This document shows positions 53,901 through 61,856 of a stretch of 64,000 nt of DNA, in pieces (the stretch's first letter is position 1; every line of letters begins with the position of its first letter). Position numbers and translations under genes: made by a program. The stretch is taken from NCBI GenBank assembly GCA_964367935.1, contig CAYIYZ010000009.1, forward strand, positions 1-64,000, given 5' to 3'. Under the pieces are notes generated by a model that saw only the letters and a list, made by a program, of their open reading frames with translations, was not told the DNA's origin and did no database searches. The DNA is from Scatomorpha sp964367935. GTDB lineage: Bacteria; Bacillota; Clostridia; Oscillospirales; Oscillospiraceae.

Positions 53901-54827
53901 TTAAGATATTTTCTCGTAGAACTGGAAGAACTCCTTGTTGAACGCTCTGATTGTCGCAGTCTTGACCTTGCCCAAAGGCCCGATCTCCATCTCAGCTACA
54001 TGGCTTATTGCATTGTAGCCGGCTGCACTGCACTTCTCAAGCATCTTATCAAGGCTCTCTACCTCGTAAGCTGCGCTGATAAGGCCTATATCCTGTGGCT
54101 CGCAAACATCATAAATGATCTCTGCGTCAGGATGCTGGCACTGTATCGCCTCAGGCACCGGGCAGTTGAATCCCGGGCTCATGTACATAGTGATCCTCGG
54201 TGTATCCTCATCGGGGAAGCACAGTATATCATTTACAAGGCCGTTAGGCATAACTCTGTCAAACACACGATTTATTCCTATTACCTCTGTGAAGAACTTA
54301 TCTGCCTCATCCACATCCTTAGTGATATATGCATTTGTAGTTATGGATGTGAAGCCCTTGCCCTCATTTACGCCACTCATCATGAAAGGAATGGGAACAT
54401 TATCAGGTGACCACAACAGTACTTCCTGTACCTCGTTCGAAGTCCAAGGTGCAGTATAGGGCTTAGGAGGATTGAAGAACTGATACTTCTCCTTCAATAG
54501 CTTGTACTGATACTGCATATCCTCTACGCGGAAGCCTATTCCCAGCATACCGCAAACGTAGTTAGGCTTGTCCTGATGACGCTTATAAACAGTTGACTTG
54601 GGTGTGAACTCTATGAGCTCTATCAATGTGGGGCGTGCTTCGCCCTGTACAAGGTACACAGCCTCGCCGGTTATTCCGTCAGCCATAGACCATATTGACT
54701 TTAGCTCGCCATTGCTATAGCTCTTTTTTCCGACCTCCGTGCAACCTAAGTCGCCAACAAAGAACTCTAAGCTCTTATTCATGTCAGCTACGCTCACGGA
54801 TATTTTTGTAACGCCGTTTAAGGTCAT
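53901..54827 (-). CDS. Two-domain VOC (glyoxalase-like) protein
   Basis: A 308-residue protein with two vicinal-oxygen-chelate halves. The first starts VTKISVSVADMNKSLEFF and has LIELIEF near residue 73; the second starts FTSITTNAYITKDVDEADKFF and ends with an FFQFYEK strand. The usual metal ligand His at the first strand is not present (Lys/Thr in its place), so it may bind a different metal set or act without metal. Members include epimerases, dioxygenases and binding proteins; in an anaerobe an isomerase, lyase or binding role is more likely. GGGAGC precedes the ATG. Last gene before the terminator, 30 bases after the HgdA-like gene. Confidence 0.75.
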   Translation of the reverse strand: MTLNGVTKISVSVADMNKSLEFFVGDLGCTEVGKKSYSNGELKSIWSMADGITGEAVYLVQGEARPTLIELIEFTPKSTVYKRHQDKPNYVCGMLGIGFRVEDMQYQYKLLKEKYQFFNPPKPYTAPWTSNEVQEVLLWSPDNVPIPFMMSGVNEGKGFTSITTNAYITKDVDEADKFFTEVIGINRVFDRVMPNGLVNDILCFPDEDTPRITMYMSPGFNCPVPEAIQCQHPDAEIIYDVCEPQDIGLISAAYEVESLDKMLEKCSAAGYNAISHVAEMEIGPLGKVKTATIRAFNKEFFQFYEKIS

Positions 54828-54857
54828 TTCTAATGCTCCCTTCTATATATTATTATC

Positions 54858-56309
54858 TTACTTCGCTGCTGCCTTTTGCCTATCCTTCTTTGCCTTGTGG
54901 ATCTTGGCTATCTGGCAGATGCTCTCTATACGTGTCTTCAATGCTTCACGTGAGTAGTCACGGTCATCCCAGAAGTCAGCCTCAATATAGAACACAGGTG
55001 TGCCTGTCTTCTCTTCCATGTACTTTGCGCCCATCTTGTGGTGTGCGCCCAGCCAACGGTCGAAGTCAAAGAAGCCCATGAGCATTGCATCAGGCTCAAA
55101 GGTATTTACCTTATCAACCCAAGAGTCAAACTCAGCACCCATGTTACCACCAGCTGCGCCACGCAACCAGCCCTCAGCTACCGAACGATAAGGATCGTTC
55201 TTAAACTTTGCAGGACGTGCAAGTGACTTAGGTGTAACAACCGAGATCAAGGAGAACGCAAGCGTTACGCCGTTGTCACGGAAGATCTTCTCAACCCAGG
55301 GAACGCAGTACGGTGTGAAGTACACGCCAACCTTCGGTGCGCCCTTAGGTACAACGCCCTCGCCCTGCTTTACAGCTTGCTTTACCTCTGCAAGCAGAGT
55401 GTCAACTGCGTCAGTCATGTAGCCCAGACCTGTGTTGTAGGGCATAGACATCGGTGAGCCGAGGATGGAAAGTGTGTTACCGCCTATGGGGAAGGGATCT
55501 GCCTTCATGGCGATCTGGTTTAGCTGTGCTATCTTCATAGCATAGCCCATAGCAGCTGCATGTGCAGAATGTATAGCCTCAGGTGTTACCTTAAAGCCCA
55601 AAGCATCTTCTACCTTGCCCAAGCTGTAGTTGAGCTGATCTGCCAAGTAGTTGATTCTCTCGATATCCTCAAAGTCGTCATCGCCCCAGTAAGTATCGTG
55701 GGGGATTCTTGTGATCTCAACGTTCCATGACTCGTCTATGAGGCAGTTGATGTACTCGTCGGTCTTAGGACCTTCGTCACAGTTTAGACCCCATGTCCAG
55801 ATGATGTCCGGTGCGGGGATTAGACCCTGCTCACATGCTGTTATACGTGTCTTGTTAAGTGCACAGTGACGGCAGCCGTAGCTCATGCCGCTTGCCTCTG
55901 CACATGTTAGCATCGGCTCCAAGCGGTGGAAGAAGGAGTTTAGCACCTTCGCCAAGAATATGTCGGGGAACGCTACATACACATCGTCGCCGCCGCATGA
56001 CTTGATTGCCTGGTAGCTTGTCAATATAGCAGGCAGTATTCCGTAAAGAATCTTCTTGCCTTCCTGCTTGTAACGTGTAGCCTTGCATAGGTCAATAGTC
56101 TCGTGGATTATCGCACCTATTATCTTCCTTACACCCAGGAACTTTACGTCCCAGTTCTCAGGAATGTACTCGTTCATAGCATACAGTACGTCATCTTCGG
56201 ATATAGATAGCTTCTCACATGCTGCTATCCAATCTTCAATATTCTGCTCTACCTGCTCATCAGTAAATGCTACGTAACGTAGGAAATCCTCATATACCTT
56301 CTTATTCAT
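54858..56309 (-). CDS. 2-hydroxyacyl-CoA dehydratase-like subunit, HgdA-sized
   Basis: A 483-residue member of the HgdA/HgdB/BcrC superfamily, the length of HgdA. A Rossmann-like core is visible, with GVRKIIGAII, KKILYGILPA, VYVAFPDIFLAK and a second half starting KVGVYFTPYCVPW. It ends with the TRIESICQIA helix. Typical homologues bind an Fe-S cluster through three cysteines; here there is CRHCALNKTR (C146, C149) and several others (C136, C159, C177, C335), but no Cys in the late segment MGFFDFDRWLGAHH, where a ligand is usual. This points to an altered cluster or reaction. AGGAG precedes the ATG. It follows the HgdB-like gene by 7 bases. Confidence 0.82.
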   Translation of the reverse strand: MNKKVYEDFLRYVAFTDEQVEQNIEDWIAACEKLSISEDDVLYAMNEYIPENWDVKFLGVRKIIGAIIHETIDLCKATRYKQEGKKILYGILPAILTSYQAIKSCGGDDVYVAFPDIFLAKVLNSFFHRLEPMLTCAEASGMSYGCRHCALNKTRITACEQGLIPAPDIIWTWGLNCDEGPKTDEYINCLIDESWNVEITRIPHDTYWGDDDFEDIERINYLADQLNYSLGKVEDALGFKVTPEAIHSAHAAAMGYAMKIAQLNQIAMKADPFPIGGNTLSILGSPMSMPYNTGLGYMTDAVDTLLAEVKQAVKQGEGVVPKGAPKVGVYFTPYCVPWVEKIFRDNGVTLAFSLISVVTPKSLARPAKFKNDPYRSVAEGWLRGAAGGNMGAEFDSWVDKVNTFEPDAMLMGFFDFDRWLGAHHKMGAKYMEEKTGTPVFYIEADFWDDRDYSREALKTRIESICQIAKIHKAKKDRQKAAAK

Positions 56310-56316
56310 TCGTCTC

Positions 56317-57471
56317 CTACCTCCTTATGGATTTTACGAAGCTCTCTATACGAGTCTTCAAGGGGCCCATAGCCTCTCTGGAATACTCATAGGAAGATTC
56401 CAGCTTCAAGAAAGGCATATTCATCTCACGCAACCACTTGTTGATGCAGGCTGCTTCCATGTCATATATCTCGTCGAACACGAGCTGATACCAGACAACA
56501 CCGTCTATATTGTAGTCCTCGATCATCTTACGCATGATGTCCATTCTATCACGCCATGCAGGCTGATATATATCGGGAGGTAGCTTGTCGTTGTAGTAAC
56601 GCTGTGCTATATTCTCCATCAAGTCGCCGTCAGTCTTAACATTGTGACGGAAATGCCTGATACCCTCGTCCATCATCTCACAGACAATAGCGCCACCGAA
56701 CTCCTCTATTAGAGTAGGTACTACGTAGTCACCAACTGCTACAACGTGTCCCGCAAGCAAAATGCGAACAGGCTTCTCTGTCTCATATGCGCCCTTGCCA
56801 CCCTTGAGTATCTCAAGTGCCTGTGTCAGATAGTCTATAGCTACACTGGGATCTACGAAGAATGTGTAGTGGTTCAACTTTATAAAGTCAGAGCCTGTTA
56901 TCGGAGGATTGTCCGATACACGAAGTGCATCTATCTCCATGAGCAAGCTGTTGATCTTGTTCTGACGCTCGATCTCAGCAGCCAGAGCCTCATCTGTGAT
57001 AGTATTGCCCGTAACCTCCTCAAGCTTCGCCTTGAACTTGCCAAGTGCGTTCTTGTAGTAGTTGTAGGATATCTCCTTCTTCCAGTCAACAGGTACGCCT
57101 ATCTTGTAAACAGGAAGCTTTAAGTACTCCATAAGCTCAGATACACGGCCGATCTGGCAGTCGATCTGCTGGCACACTACCAAGTCAGCATTCTCTGTCA
57201 CCTTATCGATGCCCATCATGTATGCACCCGCCATCGTACGTACGTAGGGGTTCATAACACGTAGCAAGTATTCAAGTACAGCCTCACCGGGTTCGGGGTC
57301 TCCACCCCTGCACATCAGGTAAGCATTTGCGCCGGCTGCATATATCAGCTCTTCCGGGCAAAATGAACCGGTCTGCTCAATGATCTTTATGCCATCGACT
57401 TCCCTGCTCGTTATCAGTTCAGCCACACGCTCGTTCGCTGCCTGCGAAAACTTTGTCAGCAATTCTTTCAA
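56317..57471 (-). CDS. 2-hydroxyacyl-CoA dehydratase-like subunit, HgdB-sized
   Basis: A 384-residue partner of the HgdA-sized protein. Family landmarks: TGSFCPEELIYAAGA (C38), ADLVVCQQIDC (C100, C105), PVRILLAGHVVAVGDYV near 235-250, YNIDGVVWYQLVFDE near 320-334 and the C-terminal LKTRIESFVKSI. The region where homologues have CSF(A/V)R reads NPYVRTM, and the late KFCDP-like motif reads VFDEI, so two usual cluster cysteines are missing. Start is TTG 57471, eight bases after GGAGG. Substrate dehydration or an aromatic-ring-type reduction driven by the HgdC-like ATPase would be the family activity; altered ligands make this open. Confidence 0.82.
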   Translation of the reverse strand: MKELLTKFSQAANERVAELITSREVDGIKIIEQTGSFCPEELIYAAGANAYLMCRGGDPEPGEAVLEYLLRVMNPYVRTMAGAYMMGIDKVTENADLVVCQQIDCQIGRVSELMEYLKLPVYKIGVPVDWKKEISYNYYKNALGKFKAKLEEVTGNTITDEALAAEIERQNKINSLLMEIDALRVSDNPPITGSDFIKLNHYTFFVDPSVAIDYLTQALEILKGGKGAYETEKPVRILLAGHVVAVGDYVVPTLIEEFGGAIVCEMMDEGIRHFRHNVKTDGDLMENIAQRYYNDKLPPDIYQPAWRDRMDIMRKMIEDYNIDGVVWYQLVFDEIYDMEAACINKWLREMNMPFLKLESSYEYSREAMGPLKTRIESFVKSIRR

Positions 57472-57490
57472 GTCTGAGTCCTCCTTAAAA

Positions 57491-58894
57491 TTATTTATGG
57501 AAATTCGTTCCTATCGCATTCTTCGCACACTCCAAAATAGCCTCGGAGTATGTCGGATGTGAGTGCATTGTCTCTGCAAGTGTATCTACAGTCATATCAC
57601 CGCGCATAGCAGTTGCTATCTCAGCTATCATGTTAGATGCACCTTCGCAAACTACAATACCGCCCAAAATCTTGTGCGTATTCTTGTCTGCTACTATCTT
57701 CACTATGCCTTCTGTCGCAGCATTGCAAAGTGCCTTCTCGTTTGCAGACATCGGCAATACGCCCTCTATGATCTCTATGCCCTGTGCTTCTGCCTCACTG
57801 CGGCTCAAGCCAACCTTAGTAATCTCCGGCTTATAGAATATAGTCCAAGGTAACACGTCATAGTCAAGCCTTGTGTCTACCTTGCCTGCCATGATCTCAG
57901 CTATGGTCAGTCCCTCGCTCTGTGCCTTTGAAGAAAGCTGTGTGCCGGGTGCTACGTCACCAACTGCATATATGCTCTCTATGCTGGACTGATTCATCTC
58001 GTTCGTTACGATACGACCCTTCTCAATCTTTACGCCGACTTCCTCAAGTCCTAAGCCCTGCAAATTGCTCACACGACCTATGGACACAAGTGCCTTCTCC
58101 GCTACCAAGGTCTCGCCGCCCTTTAAGTACGCCGTTACTTCCTTTTCGCCTGTGACTTTCATCGTATCTATCATCACATTTGTAAGTACTGTTATGCCAC
58201 GGCTCTCAAGCATCTTCTTGACCATCTCACAGACTTCCTCGTCCGCTACTGCAGATGCTATTACAGGCAGTGCCTCGACTATCGTTATCTTTGTACCCAT
58301 AGTTGCATAGAAAAGTCCCATCTCTATGCCTATGTGGCCGCCGCCTACGATTATCATGCTCTCGGGTGCCTCTGTCATTGTCAAAGTCTCATCGCTCGTT
58401 ACAATATTCTTTCTGTCTACATTAAATGCAGGCAGTTCCATCGGCTCAGAACCGGTTGCTATTACTATGTTCTTTGCTGTAAGAGTCTTCTCTTCACCCT
58501 TGTCGGTGATAACTTTAACTGTATTGCCGTCCTGCAAGGTTGTGTCCCCGAACATTACGGGAATATCTCTGCCGCCCAGTATATGCATGCGCAGACCGTT
58601 ACCAAGCATTGACTGTATCATGGCACGACGTGACATGATCTTCTTAATGTCTACCGAATAGCCATCAACTTTTATGCCTATGCTCTTTGCCTTTTTCAGC
58701 TCATCTACCGTCGTTACTGCACGAAGAAGCGCCTTTGTAGGTATGCAGCCTCTATTGATGCAAGTTCCGCCTATGCCACCCTTTACTCTTTTCTCAATGA
58801 TAAGAGCTTTACGACCCAAATCGGTCGAACGAATCGCAGTTGCACAACCGCCACTACCGGCACCTAATACTATTACATCATAATCGAAGTTCAT
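57491..58894 (-). CDS. Dihydrolipoamide dehydrogenase-like flavoprotein
   Basis: A 467-residue FAD disulfide reductase. GAGSGGCATA (11-20) binds FAD, the redox pair is C45/C50 in GGTCINRGCIPTK, NAD is bound at VGGGHIGIE (near 183), and the His-Glu catalytic pair is in SHPTYSEAI near the end (about 446-452). All parts for activity are present. No lipoyl-protein or 2-oxoacid dehydrogenase genes are near. It is embedded between the activator and the HgdB-like gene, so it may feed electrons from NADH to the activator, or to the CxxC protein encoded two genes upstream. GAGGTG precedes the ATG. Confidence 0.9.
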   Translation of the reverse strand: MNFDYDVIVLGAGSGGCATAIRSTDLGRKALIIEKRVKGGIGGTCINRGCIPTKALLRAVTTVDELKKAKSIGIKVDGYSVDIKKIMSRRAMIQSMLGNGLRMHILGGRDIPVMFGDTTLQDGNTVKVITDKGEEKTLTAKNIVIATGSEPMELPAFNVDRKNIVTSDETLTMTEAPESMIIVGGGHIGIEMGLFYATMGTKITIVEALPVIASAVADEEVCEMVKKMLESRGITVLTNVMIDTMKVTGEKEVTAYLKGGETLVAEKALVSIGRVSNLQGLGLEEVGVKIEKGRIVTNEMNQSSIESIYAVGDVAPGTQLSSKAQSEGLTIAEIMAGKVDTRLDYDVLPWTIFYKPEITKVGLSRSEAEAQGIEIIEGVLPMSANEKALCNAATEGIVKIVADKNTHKILGGIVVCEGASNMIAEIATAMRGDMTVDTLAETMHSHPTYSEAILECAKNAIGTNFHK

Positions 58895-58918
58895 TATTCA
58901 CCTCTGTAAAAAATTATA

Positions 58919-59716
58919 TTATATTACTTGCTCACGTGCTATAAGAGCTGCACCCATGCAACCAGTAATCTGCGCATGTTCCAGTGTATGCACTTTTGCA
59001 CCGCCGCACTGACTCTCGACAGCGCGTCTGACTCCCTCGCTGTTGGCGACGCCACCGGTGAACACAATGTCACCGGTAAGCGTGCCCAAGCAGCGCTTTG
59101 CCATGTTAACAACTCTCTTAGCCACCGCTAGATTCATGCCCATTATGATATTCGCCTTAGACACACCCTCACTGAGCAAGGATATTATCTCAGTCTCTGC
59201 AAATATCGTGCACATGCTTGATATGGTGCAAGGCTCATCCGCTTCGAGCGATATGTCGGACAACGCATCCAACTCCTCACCCATCAGCCTCGTAGACAGC
59301 ACTTCGAAAAATCGACCCGTACCGGCTGCACACTTATCATTCATCTCAAACATCATGATATCACCGTCTGCATCTAAACCGATAGCCTTACTGTCCTGTC
59401 CGCCTATATCTATAATAGTCCTTGTCGTGGGGCGCAGATGTACTGTGCCCCTCGCATGACATATTATCTCGGGCGATGAATCGTCCGCTCCGGCCATGAT
59501 GTGTCTTCCGTAGCCCGTTGCAACCACTCTTGCTACCGAACTTCTGTCTGCGCCTATTTTCTCAAGGGCAGCATCCAACACTTCATTTCCGCTCTTGCTT
59601 CTGTCTGCTCCCGTATAGCTGAGGTGAAAGCTCTGTAGCTCACCGGACTCGTCTATCAGTGCACACTTGGTTGTTGTTGAGCCGATGTCAACACCGGCAA
59701 ATAGCTTTTTACTCAT
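58919..59716 (-). CDS. HgdC-type activator ATPase
   Basis: A 265-residue ASKHA-fold ATPase of the BadF/BadG/BcrA/HgdC family. GVDIGSTTTKCALID (8-22) and DIGGQDSKAI (103-112) form the nucleotide site. C129 (NDKCAAGTG) and C169 (SSMCTIFAE) are at the places of the HgdC cysteines that hold one [4Fe-4S] cluster between two monomers. It uses ATP to push one electron at very low potential into the partner. All ligands are kept, so the partner (HgdA/B-like) should accept such electrons. GAGGAA precedes the ATG; 10 bases downstream of the small CxxC gene. Confidence 0.92.
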   Translation of the reverse strand: MSKKLFAGVDIGSTTTKCALIDESGELQSFHLSYTGADRSKSGNEVLDAALEKIGADRSSVARVVATGYGRHIMAGADDSSPEIICHARGTVHLRPTTRTIIDIGGQDSKAIGLDADGDIMMFEMNDKCAAGTGRFFEVLSTRLMGEELDALSDISLEADEPCTISSMCTIFAETEIISLLSEGVSKANIIMGMNLAVAKRVVNMAKRCLGTLTGDIVFTGGVANSEGVRRAVESQCGGAKVHTLEHAQITGCMGAALIAREQVI

Positions 59717-59726
59717 AATTCCTCAC

Positions 59727-59915
59727 TTACTTAGACTCGAGCATCTGTTCTGCAGAGTTAACTTCGTCCAGAACCATTTCCTCAGACAAGAAGTGTATTC
59801 CGCAACCGGGGCAACGCATGCCACCTGCAGGAGGGAGATCCATGCCGTTATATGATACTTCGATATCAGGCTTATCTTCCATCTCTACCTTGCACTTACC
59901 ACATGTATATGCCAT
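59727..59915 (-). CDS. Small CxxC zinc-ribbon/redox protein
   Basis: A 62-residue protein with CGKC (5-8) and CPGC (35-38) set in VEMEDKPDIEVSYNG and IHFLSEEMVLDEV. The pattern fits the short DUF7479-type proteins annotated as DVU_1557-family redox proteins, which I recall next to TrsS-type radical SAM genes. It may bind zinc or a Fe-S centre. GAGGAGGG precedes the ATG. One base separates it from the upstream 89-residue gene's stop. Confidence 0.75.
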   Translation of the reverse strand: MAYTCGKCKVEMEDKPDIEVSYNGMDLPPAGGMRCPGCGIHFLSEEMVLDEVNSAEQMLESK

Positions 59916-59916
59916 C

Positions 59917-60186
59917 TTATTCGCCCTCCTCAGTAAATACTATCTTGTGTGCATACGCACTTGTAATTGTGAGCTCTACATCACCCTCAGCCATATCGCC
60001 GCCCGGTGTGTACACTCCGTATACCGTGAGATTGCCATCACGATTACGGAATATGCCGTGGTCGCCTTCAAAAATATAAGTTTTTGCTGCTACCGCTGCC
60101 TCTGCGCCCTTAGTTACGTCTTCCTCTGTGATTCCGCGCTCTGCCATTACATCCAGAGCTTCCTGTGTAAATGTGCATTTAACCAT
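59917..60186 (-). CDS. Small conserved-looking protein, 89 residues
   Basis: An 89-residue soluble protein: a helix EALDVMAERGITEEDV near the start, then strands with TYIFEGDHGIFRNRDG and LTVYGVYTPGG. One Cys (C4). The composition and order resemble small alpha/beta proteins of the DUF4258 kind, but I cannot assign it. GAGGAGG precedes the ATG and the gene is packed between the permease (25 bases) and the CxxC gene (1 base), so it is surely real. Confidence 0.72.
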   Translation of the reverse strand: MVKCTFTQEALDVMAERGITEEDVTKGAEAAVAAKTYIFEGDHGIFRNRDGNLTVYGVYTPGGDMAEGDVELTITSAYAHKIVFTEEGE

Positions 60187-60211
60187 GTTTTAAATCCTCC
60201 TCAGGATAAAA

Positions 60212-61627
60212 TTAATTTGATATTTGTGCCTCTTGCGCTGCCTTCTTGTACTTCTCCTCTGTCTCAAGCCAGTACGGATGCAAGTTACGCATCTTCTCTG
60301 TCAAGCTCGTGCCCTCAGCCTTCTTAACAGCCGCATTACGTAGCACCCAGTAAATAAGACCGATTGCGAAGAATATTCCAAGACCTATCATCGTAGTTGG
60401 TGTCAAGCGCTGGATAAGTGCCCATGCCAATGTTAGCTGGAACAGTACGCTCAGCACTGCTACGATTATTACGATGACGCGAGGAACCTTAAAGCCTGCA
60501 TTTGCTGCACAGTGGGGCAGCTTGTTACCAACAAGGATCGGGGGTAGGTAGAACAAGAATGCCAAAAGCATGCCGGGTAGTGATACAAGAGATACAACAA
60601 CTGTTATACTCATCTGTGTTACGATAATAACCGCAGCAACAGCAACCATTACCCATAGTGTTACGAAAGGCACCTGGTTCTTATTTAGCTTCTTGAATAC
60701 GCTGGGCCATACGCCGTCACGTGCTGCAACCCAGTGCATACGTGAGTAGTTTAGTAGACCTGTATTAAGTGACATAAGTGTTGCAAGCATACCGCCGGCC
60801 ACAACGAAGAATGTGAACAGGGGTCCCTTCAAGAATATCGCCGCCTGTGTGGACAGGGGCTGGTTTGCAACTACATCCAGCGGAGCAACACCAACTGCAA
60901 CGTAAGATACTACGAAGTATATTACTGCAACTATAGATGTACCTATAAAGAATGCTGCCGGGATGGTTTTGTTCGGGTTCTTAACCTCATCACCGAGGGA
61001 CATGACAACTGCGCCGCCCTGCAGGGTGTAACGCAAAATCGCTACCGCTGCGAAAATGCCGGCCATATCTGCACCGAACACCTTCTGAAGTGTGACATAC
61101 TCGGGGTTTATAGCACCGAAGCCGAAGAACACGAACACGCCAAGAGCCAAAATCGTGCATACAACAACAACGTTCTGTGCAACTGTGGAAGCCTTAGCGC
61201 CGAATGTTGCAATTACTGCTAGAATAAATAGTGCAACAAGTGCCGCTATCGTCGTATTGAGTCCGGGTACTATTGCCGCAAAGTAGTTTGCGAAAGTCAT
61301 CGCGAACACCGCAAGGTTCAAACTGCCGATTACCGAAGTCAGTATCTGTGCATAACCTGCTACCGGGTGAACGAAGCGAGAAACATACATATATGTACCT
61401 CCAGTTGCCGGTATGACCGAGCTAAGGTACATGCTGGGGATGTATAGGAACATGGTCAACAGACCACCCAATACAAATGCTATCGGAACGCCGGTACCCG
61501 CCAAAGCGATACCGCTTCCCGTGTACGCGAATATACCTGTACCCAAGCAACCACCGATTGCAAGGATAAGACACATGCCGAAGCCTAATTGTCTTTTCAG
61601 ACCCTCCTGTTGTTTGTTTTCTGCCAT
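60212..61627 (-). CDS. APC-family amino acid permease
   Basis: A 471-residue transporter with 12 helices. The unwound helix-1 motif GGCLGTGIFAYTGSG (about 26-40) and the helix-6 region are typical for APC transporters. It would import an amino acid or exchange it with a product. AAAGGAG precedes the ATG. It is probably the first gene of the operon ending at 53901, so the substrate of the HgdABC-type system may be derived from an amino acid. Confidence 0.9.
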   Translation of the reverse strand: MAENKQQEGLKRQLGFGMCLILAIGGCLGTGIFAYTGSGIALAGTGVPIAFVLGGLLTMFLYIPSMYLSSVIPATGGTYMYVSRFVHPVAGYAQILTSVIGSLNLAVFAMTFANYFAAIVPGLNTTIAALVALFILAVIATFGAKASTVAQNVVVVCTILALGVFVFFGFGAINPEYVTLQKVFGADMAGIFAAVAILRYTLQGGAVVMSLGDEVKNPNKTIPAAFFIGTSIVAVIYFVVSYVAVGVAPLDVVANQPLSTQAAIFLKGPLFTFFVVAGGMLATLMSLNTGLLNYSRMHWVAARDGVWPSVFKKLNKNQVPFVTLWVMVAVAAVIIVTQMSITVVVSLVSLPGMLLAFLFYLPPILVGNKLPHCAANAGFKVPRVIVIIVAVLSVLFQLTLAWALIQRLTPTTMIGLGIFFAIGLIYWVLRNAAVKKAEGTSLTEKMRNLHPYWLETEEKYKKAAQEAQISN

Positions 61628-61814
61628 TATCGATTTCTCCTTTCTAACTTCCCTTCAAATTCCCTTTGTCATTTTGACGGAACTCTGCAGCGTTCCACAC
61701 AGGAATGATAGCAGATTTGTCGATAAAGTTCGTCCTTTTTATGTCACATCAACGGCATTGAATTGTCATTTTTTTCACTATTCAGCATCACCTCCACATC
61801 GCATAGGACAAAAA

Positions 61815-61846
61815 TCGACCTATTCCCAAAATTGGAAATAGGTCAT
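61815..61846 (-). terminator. Terminator of the AraC-type regulator gene
   Basis: Eleven-base arms (61817-61827 and 61834-61844) with one mismatch and a 6-base loop, followed on the minus strand by GATTTTTG. The rest of the gap to 61627 holds the promoter of the permease operon, which I cannot define. Confidence 0.75.
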
Positions 61847-61856
61847 TTTTTATCCC

